Under the pieces are notes generated by a model. The model saw only the letters and a list, made by a program, of their open reading frames with translations. It had not been told where the DNA came from and made no database searches. Source: DATNIC01 sp035604635 (GTDB lineage Bacteria > Vulcanimicrobiota > Vulcanimicrobiia > Vulcanimicrobiales > Vulcanimicrobiaceae). From it: DNA of 18,008 bases. Where the stretch lies: assembly GCA_035604635.1 (NCBI GenBank), contig DATNIC010000082.1, positions 1-18,008 of the forward strand, given 5' to 3'. The translations under genes and the position numbers were made by a program. Shown here piece by piece: positions 7,860 through 13,669 of this stretch. The first letter of the stretch is position 1. The number at the start of each line of letters is the position of its first letter.

Positions 7860-8300
7860 TTACCTCGTCTGGGTGATTACCTCGCGTCGTTTCACGATCG
7901 GGCGGTATGCGATCGTCGCGCAGTCGGCGATCTCGAGCACGTTCCCGTCGGGGTCACGGAAGTAGGCCGAACGGCTCCGAAACACCGAGTCGAACTCCTC
8001 GCGCTGCTCCATCTTGAGGATCGGGACCCCGTGGCTCTCGAGAAAACGCACGCTCTCATCGAAGTCGCGCTCCTCGACGAGGAACGCTTGATGGATTTGC
8101 TCGGGTGCCTTGGCGGCGGCCTCGATCGCGTGTTCGGACTTCACGAGGACGATGATGTCCTTCGCAGAGCGGAGGAAGGCCATCCGATCGCCGTTGCGAC
8201 TTATGAGCTCGAGCCCAACGATGTCACGATAAAACGTAACGCTGCGCTCGATGTCGCTGACACCGAGACTAAAGTGAGCGATCCCGACGGTTTTAAGCAT
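7860..8300 (-). CDS. VOC superfamily (glyoxalase I / extradiol dioxygenase fold) metalloenzyme
   Basis: A 146-residue vicinal-oxygen-chelate protein, typical length for one two-module monomer. It opens with GIAHFSLGVSD (His9), the usual first metal ligand, followed by SVTFYRDIVGLELISR. A second ligand is His70 in QIHQAFLV, and a third is Glu123 in YFRDPDGNVLEI. This His/His/Glu set suits glyoxalase I-like lyases, extradiol dioxygenases and fosfomycin-type resistance proteins, and sequence alone does not choose between them. I took the internal ATG at 8300 because it gives the standard family N-terminus; a start 13 codons further upstream is open. It converges on the HTH-MBL hydrolase (20-bp gap). 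A glyoxalase I-type fold next to a glyoxalase II-type hydrolase hints at shared aldehyde detoxification, but that is inference. Confidence 0.87.
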   Translation of the reverse strand: MLKTVGIAHFSLGVSDIERSVTFYRDIVGLELISRNGDRMAFLRSAKDIIVLVKSEHAIEAAAKAPEQIHQAFLVEERDFDESVRFLESHGVPILKMEQREEFDSVFRSRSAYFRDPDGNVLEIADCATIAYRPIVKRREVITQTR

Positions 8301-8443
8301 GCTGCACCGCGCTTTCGTGTATCCGAACTTTGAGGGCACTTCACGCCTCTACGTGCTTCGCCCTACGTATTGCTTCCGCCGTCCGCTTTGCTGTATCAGG
8401 AGATTCTAGAGTCGAGGCAATCCCACGGTGATCACGGACAACA

Positions 8444-9190
8444 CTAGCTCGCGGGCCTGCCTCCGTTCGGACCTAAGTTGATAATCGTCTGAAGATCTTG
8501 GTCAGCTGCGTGGATCGTCTTCGCGTTGGCGTCAAAGGCGGCTTGCGCTGTCATCATCTTGACGAACTCGTCGCCGAGATTGACGTTCGAGTCTTCGAGA
8601 AAGCCGGCTTCGAGCGAGCCGTACCCGGCAGTCGCGGGCGCGCCGAGCTGCGGATCCCCTGATGCCGCGGACGCTTGATAGCCGCCGCCGACGCGCAGCA
8701 AGCCGCCCGGATTGCCAAACGTCGCCAGCGCGATGCGGCCAAGTGACGTCGCTTGACCATTCGGGAGGACGCCGGCGACCGTTCCATCCGCTCCGATCGT
8801 AACGTTCGAGACGTTCGCAGGGACGGTGATCGGCTGACCACCGGTGCCCGCAACGGGCATTCCCGACGCGCTATCGACCAGCGTCCCGTTCGCGCCGACC
8901 GTAAAATTGCCGGCACGCGTGTAGGTTGGTGCTCCGGAACCTTGCAAGACGAAAAAGCCGTGTCCGGAAATCGCGAGGCTCGTCGCGCTGCCGGCTGCCT
9001 GCAGGCCGCCGGGCGCGGGATTCGTGCTGATAGCGCCGACCGCGACGCCGCCAAGCACGCTTTGGAACGACACCTCCTGGCTTTGAAAGCCGGCTGTGTT
9101 GACGTTCGCGATGTCATTCGCGGAGACGTCGACTTGCGTGCCGTAGGCGTTCAAGCCGGAGACTCCGGCGCTCAGTGGGTCGATCGACAT
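8444..9190 (-). CDS. Flagellar rod/hook-basal body protein, FlgG/FlgF type
   Basis: A 248-residue protein of the FlgE/FlgF/FlgG family, which build the flagellar rod and hook and are exported by the flagellar type III system. The N-terminus carries the SAGVSGLNAYGTQVDVSA helix and ANDIANVNTAGF (24-35), the family signature. The central segment GFFVLQGSGAPTYTRAGNF (78-96) with a following DG-like turn matches the FlgG/FlgF core, and the C-terminus (LEDSNVNLGDEFVKMMTAQ, then AAFDANAKTI) is the second axial helix. Length is that of FlgF/FlgG (about 250) and too short for a typical FlgE. AAGGAAGAA before the ATG at 9190 fixes the start, so 10 further upstream codons were dropped. No other flagellar gene is in the window, and an intrinsic terminator lies just upstream. 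Choice between FlgF and FlgG is not possible here. Confidence 0.88.
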   Translation of the reverse strand: MSIDPLSAGVSGLNAYGTQVDVSANDIANVNTAGFQSQEVSFQSVLGGVAVGAISTNPAPGGLQAAGSATSLAISGHGFFVLQGSGAPTYTRAGNFTVGANGTLVDSASGMPVAGTGGQPITVPANVSNVTIGADGTVAGVLPNGQATSLGRIALATFGNPGGLLRVGGGYQASAASGDPQLGAPATAGYGSLEAGFLEDSNVNLGDEFVKMMTAQAAFDANAKTIHAADQDLQTIINLGPNGGRPAS

Positions 9191-9218
9191 TACTTCTTCC
9201 TTCACCGTTGATTTAAGC

Positions 9219-9250
9219 AAAAAGAGACAGCCTCCCGTGGGAGGCTGTCT
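9219..9250 (-). terminator. Intrinsic (rho-independent) terminator
   Basis: AGACAGCCTCCC (9225-9236) pairs perfectly with GGGAGGCTGTCT (9239-9250), a 12-bp inverted repeat with almost no loop (11 pairs around a CGTG tetraloop in practice). Read on the minus strand the stem is followed by CTTTTTGCTT, a usable U-tract; on the plus strand there is no T-run. It lies 22 bp after the stop of the secreted gene at 9273-10043 and should end that transcript. It is also only 34 bp before the start codon of the FlgG/FlgF-like gene. Confidence 0.9.
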
Positions 9251-9272
9251 TGGTGCTGGGCGTCACTACGGC

Positions 9273-10043
9273 CTAGCCGCGACGGTCACTACGCATCGTC
9301 GCGCGTGCGGCCGGCGTTGCCTGCCGTGCCTGGGGAGCGAACTGCGGACGCGGGGCTTGCGCAATCGGTGCTCGTGCTACCGGCGCCTGCGGCCGTTGCT
9401 GCGGAACGAACTGCGGACGCGGCTGCTGTTGCACGAACTGCGGGCGTGGTGCTTGCGCAACTGGCGCAGGCGGCCGATACAGCGACAACGGCGGCGGAGC
9501 CGGTGGGCGGACCATTTCCGGTCGCGGTTGGACGAAGACCGGTGGGCGATACGCGACGCGCGGGATCGGCTGGTGGTCGAACCAGTGGCCAACCCACGGG
9601 CGACGGATCACGATCGGGCCGTTGTCGATGACGAGGCTGAACGACGGGCCGTAGCCGTAGGCGAAGCCCGGATACCAGAAGCCGGGGCCGTAGTAGAGCG
9701 GCGTCGGCAACGGGCCGTTGTAGGTGTACGGCGTGTCGATCTCGTTGGCGTCGAACTGACCGCCGTCGCCGTAACCGACGATCGTCACCGGCATCCCGGG
9801 TTCGAGCGTCAGGCCGGTCGGATTGATGATCGTGCCTTGATGCAGCTCAACGTTGTCGATGCCGCCGTTGGCGTCGTCGACGCTGATGTTGAACGTACTG
9901 TTGATCGAGGCGACCGTTCCCCGAATCTCCCCGCCCGGCAAGTACTGCGCCGAAGCGCTCGTCGGGAACAAGCCGGCACCCAAGACGCTTGCGGCGAGGG
10001 CGGCGGCGACTTTATTAAGATGGGATGAAGCGTGTCTGGACAT
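9273..10043 (-). CDS. Secreted Pro/Gln-rich hypothetical protein with N-terminal OB-like domain
   Basis: A 256-residue protein. Residues 1-32 are a Sec signal peptide ending TSASAQ. Residues about 36-105 (GEIRGTVASINSTFNISVDD, then VELHQGTIINP, LEPGMPVTIVGYGDGG and FDANEIDT) have the beta-strand rhythm of small OB-like domains such as DUF5666; this is resemblance only. A Tyr/Gly/Pro-rich stretch (107-140) follows, then a long low-complexity tail rich in Pro, Gln, Arg and Ala with PRPQF repeated three times. The tail would be extended and basic, perhaps contacting the cell wall or a polyanion. The ATG is supported by AAGGAGAG, which sits in a hairpin loop. It has its own -10 element and a terminator, so it is probably monocistronic. 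Function unknown. Confidence 0.78.
   Translation of the reverse strand: MSRHASSHLNKVAAALAASVLGAGLFPTSASAQYLPGGEIRGTVASINSTFNISVDDANGGIDNVELHQGTIINPTGLTLEPGMPVTIVGYGDGGQFDANEIDTPYTYNGPLPTPLYYGPGFWYPGFAYGYGPSFSLVIDNGPIVIRRPWVGHWFDHQPIPRVAYRPPVFVQPRPEMVRPPAPPPLSLYRPPAPVAQAPRPQFVQQQPRPQFVPQQRPQAPVARAPIAQAPRPQFAPQARQATPAARATMRSDRRG
9337..9449. repeat. Degenerate in-gene repeat encoding PRPQF units
   Basis: The motif cgaactgcgg(a/g)cg(c/t)gg occurs at about 9338-9353, 9407-9422 and 9434-9449. On the minus strand each copy encodes PRPQF. The first and third copies are followed by gcttgcgcaa, so their protein unit is AQAPRPQF. Spacing is irregular and the intervening codons differ, so this is an expanded low-complexity coding repeat and not a mobile or CRISPR-like repeat. 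Confidence 0.75.
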
Positions 10044-10048
10044 GATTC

Positions 10049-10065
10049 GTGCTCTCCTTGAGCAC
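10049..10065 (-). promoter_or_regulatory. Hairpin presenting the Shine-Dalgarno in its loop
   Basis: On the minus strand the leader of the gene at 9273-10043 reads GTGCTC-AAGGA-GAGCAC-GAATC-ATG. The two 6-bp arms are perfectly complementary and the 5-nt loop is exactly the core Shine-Dalgarno AAGGA. The stem ends 5 nt before the start codon. This could present or mask the ribosome site and so tune translation. The sequence is certain; the regulatory role is inference. Confidence 0.5.
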
Positions 10066-10086
10066 TCTTCATGCTACGCTCCAATT

Positions 10087-10092
10087 ATTATA
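10087..10092 (-). promoter_or_regulatory. Candidate -10 box for the secreted gene at 9273-10043
   Basis: On the minus strand the six bases are TATAAT, a perfect sigma70 -10 element, about 44 bp upstream of the ATG at 10043. No good -35 lies at 16-18 bp upstream (only TTTCCC-like sequence). The box overlaps the TAA stop codon of the Rieske gene at 10088. A transcript starting near 10080 would have a leader of about 37 nt containing the hairpin at 10049-10065. Confidence 0.45.
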
Positions 10093-11290
10093 AAGCTGTC
10101 GGAGTACGCTCGGGAAATGCATAGCCGGCCGATGCCGGGACGCCAGCTAAGCTGTAATTAATCTCGTGTTCGACCGGCAAGGTGATCCACGGCGTGTTCC
10201 TCGCCGGATCGCGGACGACGCCGAGCGGATCGAGTCCTTGCTCCACCCGCGCGACCTGCTCGAGCAGGGTCCGCCGATAGAGCGCGACGCCGCGGTCAAC
10301 TTCGCCGAGGTTCTCCTTGGCGTGGTCGGTGATCGGGCCTTGCGAGATCATCACCATCATGTCTTGCGCGTTGAGCCGGTCGGGCAGCCAGCCGCCGTTG
10401 GCGTCGTGCCACGGGTTGTCGCTCAGCGGGACTTCGGTTTGCGCCGGCTGACCCGGCTCGCGCTCTTTGCAGTCGTACCAAAAATAGAGCGTATTCGTAT
10501 CGTCGATCGGGACGCGAATCTGGTATTGCACCCACTTGGCGTGATACGGGACGACCGCCGTCCCCGGCCACATGAGCGGGTGGCCGACGCGCCACTCTTG
10601 CGAATCCTCGCTATCCCCTTCCCACAGCCGCTTCTTCAGCAAGCCGTACTCGAAAATCTCATAGTCGACCTTCGCGTGATGGCGCGCCGGAATCGGAGGC
10701 ATGCCCTTCTGCTTGCGCACCCAGTTCGTGTAGCGCATGTGCAGGTATTCGACGTGGTAGATGTCGGCGTTGTTCTCGGTGATCTGCAACCAGTTGCACG
10801 GCATATAACTGACGCCGATCGACCGATCCCAATCCTCGCGCACCTGATGCTCGTAGCGCGGCAGCTCCGGGACGGGCTTGGGGCCCATGTACGCCCAAAT
10901 CAAGCCGCTTTGCTCCTGCACCGGATACGCGGTCACCGTAACGCGGTCGCGCAGCTTCGTCGTCGACTCGGTCGGCGTGTCGAGACAGCGGCCTTCTCGA
11001 TCGAACATGAAGCTGTGGTAGGCGCAGCGCAGGTTCGGGCCGTCGGTCATCCCGCACGAGAGCGAGGCGCCGCGATGCGGGCAGCGATCGGCGACGAGAC
11101 CGAGTGTCCCATCGTCGCCGCGAAAGAGCGCGAGATCCTCGCCCATGATCCGCTTTTTGAGGACGGGCCACGTCTTGAGCTCGATTGCAGCGGCGATCGG
11201 ATGCCAGAAGCAGCGTAAATACTTGCCCATCGGCGTCCCCGGGCCGAAATGTGTCAGCCGCTCTTGTCGTTCCGTTCGCGCATCACTCAT
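10088..11290 (-). CDS. Rieske [2Fe-2S] ring-hydroxylating oxygenase, alpha subunit, copy 2
   Basis: A 400-residue oxygenase component, paralogous to the one at 384-1658 (shared GPGTPMG/GPETPMG opening, PIAAA, GEDL-LF, CPHR-ASL, GLIWAYMGP). The cluster ligands are Cys70-x-His72 and Cys89-x2-His92, but the second motif is CAYHSF where family members usually have CPYHGW. The catalytic iron site is ENNADIYHVEYLH (172-184): bridging Asp176, ligands His179 and His184, with Asp310 before the MISQGPITDH segment as probable third ligand. All ligands are kept, so it should be active. The ATG lacks a Shine-Dalgarno; the bases just upstream read CCCTCCTTT on this strand. It is divergent (54-bp gap) from a LivK-type binding protein. 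No reductase partner is nearby. Substrate unknown. Confidence 0.92.
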   Translation of the reverse strand: MSDARTERQERLTHFGPGTPMGKYLRCFWHPIAAAIELKTWPVLKKRIMGEDLALFRGDDGTLGLVADRCPHRGASLSCGMTDGPNLRCAYHSFMFDREGRCLDTPTESTTKLRDRVTVTAYPVQEQSGLIWAYMGPKPVPELPRYEHQVREDWDRSIGVSYMPCNWLQITENNADIYHVEYLHMRYTNWVRKQKGMPPIPARHHAKVDYEIFEYGLLKKRLWEGDSEDSQEWRVGHPLMWPGTAVVPYHAKWVQYQIRVPIDDTNTLYFWYDCKEREPGQPAQTEVPLSDNPWHDANGGWLPDRLNAQDMMVMISQGPITDHAKENLGEVDRGVALYRRTLLEQVARVEQGLDPLGVVRDPARNTPWITLPVEHEINYSLAGVPASAGYAFPERTPTAL

Positions 11291-11344
11291 AAAGGAGGGT
11301 ACTGGCGGGCAACAAAGTTTCCTGCGCTCCGACGAGAGGTGAAC

Positions 11345-12511
11345 ATGCGCTTTACTAGCCTGCTCCTTGCCTTACTGCTTATCGCCGTACCGCTCGCCGG
11401 GCGCGCGGCCGATCCGCCGTACGAAGTCTACGCCCTCATGGCGCTGACGGGCACGAACGCCTTCTTCGGCAACGAAGAAGCCAAAGGGTTCCAAATGGCG
11501 GAGAGCTACATCAACGCGCACGGCGGTATCAACGGCCGGCCCATCCACTTCATCATCCAGGACGATCAGTCCAATCCGCAAGTCGCCGTACAGCTCATGA
11601 ACGGCGCGCTCGCACACAAACCCGCGATCGTCTTCGGCGGCGGAGTAGTCGCGACGTGCAACGCGATCTCGGGCCTTATCAAAGACGACGGCCCGCTGCT
11701 CTACTGCATCTCCTCCGGCGTCCACCCGCCGGCGGGCGGCTTCATCTTTTCCTCGGGCTTCTCGACGACCGATCAGATCCCGGCGTCCGTCCGCTACCTG
11801 CGCGGGAAGGGCTGGACGAAGATGGCCGTCATCACGTCGACCGACGCAACGGGTCAGGAGGCGGACAAGATTCTCGACGTGACCTTCGCCGCGGCCGAAA
11901 ACAAAACGGTCACCGTCGTCGACCGCGAGCACTTCGCGCCGAGCGACATCAGCGTCGCCGCGCAGATGGCGCACGTAAAACAGTCGGGCGCACAAGCGCT
12001 CGTCGCGTGGACGACCGGGACGCCGCTCGCGACGATCCTGCGCGGCATGCGCGACGCCGGGATGGATCTCCCCGTCGCTACGACTGGCGGCAACCTCTCC
12101 TACGCGCAAATGGAACAGTACGCGAGTATCATGCCGACCAATCTGATTATCCCCGGCCTCGCGATGATCGCTCCCGAGGCGGTGAATGACCGCGGCGTCC
12201 GGCGTGCGATCGCCGACTACCTCGACGTCGCCAAGGCGGCCGGGATTCGCCCCGACAACGGCCACGCCATCACGTGGGACACGGCGCTGATCCTCGTCGC
12301 GGCGCTCAAGAAGTACGGCGTGAACGCAACCGCCGCCCAACTGCGCGACTTCTACAACAACACGACCGGCTGGAACGGACTCTACGGAAAGTTCGACTAC
12401 AAAGCTGCACCCCAGCGCGGCCTCACGGTGGACACGATCCTCGTCGTCCGCTGGGATCCGCCGACGAAGAGTTTCGTCGGAGTCAGCAAGCTCGGCGGCT
12501 TGCCGCGTTGA
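11345..12511 (+). CDS. Branched-chain amino acid-type (LivK/Peripla_BP_6) ABC substrate-binding protein
   Basis: A 388-residue periplasmic binding protein of the type I LivK fold, used for branched-chain amino acids, amides, urea or aromatic acids. The ATG at 11345, preceded by GAGAGGTG, opens a clear Sec signal peptide (1-22, ending GRA-AD) and was chosen over an upstream in-frame ATG at 11249 that would lie inside the divergent gene. The mature protein shows LMALTGTNAFFGNEEAKGFQ, the INAHGGINGRPI turn, DDQSNPQVAVQLM, a GGGVVATCNAISGLI segment, and IPASVRYLRGKGWTKMAVI, all in family order. The last residues overlap the TTG start of the next gene. No permease (LivH/M) or ATPase (LivG/F) gene is present. 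Divergence from the Rieske gene suggests uptake of its substrate, which is inference. Confidence 0.92.
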   Translation: MRFTSLLLALLLIAVPLAGRAADPPYEVYALMALTGTNAFFGNEEAKGFQMAESYINAHGGINGRPIHFIIQDDQSNPQVAVQLMNGALAHKPAIVFGGGVVATCNAISGLIKDDGPLLYCISSGVHPPAGGFIFSSGFSTTDQIPASVRYLRGKGWTKMAVITSTDATGQEADKILDVTFAAAENKTVTVVDREHFAPSDISVAAQMAHVKQSGAQALVAWTTGTPLATILRGMRDAGMDLPVATTGGNLSYAQMEQYASIMPTNLIIPGLAMIAPEAVNDRGVRRAIADYLDVAKAAGIRPDNGHAITWDTALILVAALKKYGVNATAAQLRDFYNNTTGWNGLYGKFDYKAAPQRGLTVDTILVVRWDPPTKSFVGVSKLGGLPR

Positions 12512-13014
12512 TCAAGTGGATCCACGCCTACTGGCTCGTCATCCTCGTCTCGTGCGTCATCGCAATCGGCATCAATCAGCTGCTCTTCACCTGGCGTGAC
12601 GAACGCAGGCGCAGTCACGAGGAACACGATCGTCGAGACCGCGTCTCTCGCGAACTCCTGGCCGACCTGCGCCCTCACTGCGAGAGTCTGCAGCAGATCC
12701 TGCTCAATCCCGCCATCGACCTGGATCACTGGCAGCGGGTCAACGACGGATTGCAGGACCGAGCGCGCGAGAACGACGTCGCCCTCGCCCTTGGGCCAAA
12801 CTACCATCCTTACCTCAACGCTCTGGCGATCGAGGCCCGCGCCATCCTAGCGCTGCGCCGCGGAAGTCACGATGCAGCGGCCACGGTCGAAAGCGTCGCC
12901 GACGCCCTCGTCGCGTACGCGCCGTTCGTGCGGACCTTCGGCGACGCGAAGGCGGCTCGCGAGTTCGAGTCCGCCGCGCGCCAGTCGTACGACTACGCCA
13001 AGACGCTCCGCTGA
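12508..13014 (+). CDS. Small membrane-anchored hypothetical protein
   Basis: A 168-residue protein I do not recognise. The best start is TTG at 12508, whose bases overlap the TGA stop of the binding-protein gene (TTGA), the arrangement seen in translationally coupled pairs. It gives one transmembrane helix at about 7-28 (YWLVILVSCVIAIGINQLLF) followed by a highly charged segment (WRDERRRSHEEHDRRDR) that suggests a helical cytoplasmic stalk. The rest is helix-rich with a conserved-looking ALGPNYHPYLNAL stretch and many Ala/Arg heptad-like runs. No enzyme motif is visible. Coupling to a solute-binding protein suggests the same process, perhaps signalling or membrane tethering, but nothing proves it. 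An in-frame start further upstream would lie within the binding-protein gene. Confidence 0.65.
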   Translation: MIKWIHAYWLVILVSCVIAIGINQLLFTWRDERRRSHEEHDRRDRVSRELLADLRPHCESLQQILLNPAIDLDHWQRVNDGLQDRARENDVALALGPNYHPYLNALAIEARAILALRRGSHDAAATVESVADALVAYAPFVRTFGDAKAAREFESAARQSYDYAKTLR

Positions 13015-13110
13015 GGAGACGAACGCAACGATTCGGCGCAAGGTCAGGCTTTCTCGTTAGAAAGACGGCGATGTGGGTATCATGGAGCCCCTAGTTAAGA
13101 AGGTGCTTTA

Positions 13111-13539
13111 ATGAATGCATATTTCTCCAAAATCACTCTGGCGGCGGCCCTCGTCGCCGGGAGCGTGGGACTCGCGCAAGCGCAAATGGCGCCCAACGAT
13201 ATGGGCACGGGCGCGCAACGCGGAGCCACGGCACTCCGTCAGTCGGGCGAAGTTGGAACCGTGACGCTCTTTGATCGCGGCCCAAATGCGACGCTCGTCG
13301 TCCTCAATGTCCAGCAGGCGCCGAACCATCCGCAGCCTGCGGCGCTCCAACGCGCGCAAAGCTGTAGACAAATTGAACCGCAGGTCGCGTTCCCGCTCAA
13401 TGACGTCGTCGGCGGCCATTCCTCAACGATCGTGAACGTCTCGAAAGACCGTTTGCTCTCCGGAAACTACGCCGCTATCGTCCACGCGAACCATGCCGAT
13501 CCGACATGGTACGTGAACTGCGGCCACCTCTACCGCTAG
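13111..13539 (+). CDS. Small secreted two-cysteine hypothetical protein
   Basis: A 142-residue secreted protein. Residues 1-24 are a Sec signal peptide with an AQA-Q cleavage site. The mature domain has the layout of a small beta-sandwich: VTLFDRGPNATLVVLNV, a Cys85 in RAQSCRQ, FPLNDVVGGHSSTIVNVS, a short DRLLSGNYAAIVH strand with His residues, and Cys137 near the end in YVNCGHL. Cys85 and Cys137 probably form a disulfide. I recall similar secreted proteins with a C-terminal y-V-a-C-G-d-L pattern in proteobacteria and other phyla, without an assigned function. AAGAAGGTG lies about 8 bases before the ATG. It has a 96-bp upstream gap and is probably transcribed alone. Confidence 0.8.
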   Translation: MNAYFSKITLAAALVAGSVGLAQAQMAPNDMGTGAQRGATALRQSGEVGTVTLFDRGPNATLVVLNVQQAPNHPQPAALQRAQSCRQIEPQVAFPLNDVVGGHSSTIVNVSKDRLLSGNYAAIVHANHADPTWYVNCGHLYR

Positions 13540-13552
13540 TGCGCTAAGGCCC

Positions 13553-13669
13553 CTACGCCGCCAGGTGTAGGACGATCCGGTCGGCGACGTCGCGCGCGTC
13601 GTCGGCCGTCGCATCGAGCGCTTCGAGACTTTCTGAAGGGAGCGTGAAAGCCGCGGCGCAGTTGCTGGG
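13553..13669 (-). pseudogene. Possible 3' remnant of a minus-strand gene
   Basis: Between two plus-strand genes, the minus strand is open for 38 codons ending in TAG at 13553-13555, reading NCAAAFTLPSESLEALD and then ADDARDVADRIVLHLAA. Codon third positions are almost all G or C, as in real genes of this window, and the composition looks like a soluble protein C-terminus. The frame continues into the next gene to a stop at about 13712, with no ATG, GTG or TTG start found. The simplest reading is the tail of a gene whose front was lost when the binding-protein gene came to lie beside it. It could also be chance, since GC-rich DNA gives many open frames. I do not recognise the family. Confidence 0.35.

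Noticed and set aside
8301..8443. 143-bp gap between the VOC and flagellar genes as an RNA gene or terminator
   Set aside because: It contains short palindromes such as GTGATCAC and TCTAGA, but no stem followed by a T-run, no tRNA-like fold and no clear promoter, so nothing was annotated.
9337..9449. CRISPR-like spaced repeats
   Set aside because: The units are short, unevenly spaced, in frame, and encode PRPQF; they are part of a coding low-complexity tail.
9237..10028. 263-codon plus-strand open frame across the secreted gene
   Set aside because: It begins inside the terminator stem, has Arg/Cys/Leu repeats arising from the PRPQF-coding DNA, and competes with a signal-peptide protein that has a Shine-Dalgarno and a promoter.
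10166..11218. 350-codon plus-strand open frame antisense to Rieske copy 2
   Set aside because: The minus-strand frame has all Rieske and iron-site ligands; the antisense product is low-complexity (Arg, Val, Asp) with no domain.
11372..12340. 322-codon minus-strand open frame antisense to the LivK-like gene
   Set aside because: The plus-strand frame has a signal peptide and clear family motifs; the antisense product is Arg/Asp/Val-rich and featureless.
13015..13110. Promoter for the secreted two-cysteine protein
   Set aside because: TATCAT at 13078-13083 could be a -10 box, but no matching -35 lies at 16-18 bp upstream, so it was not listed.
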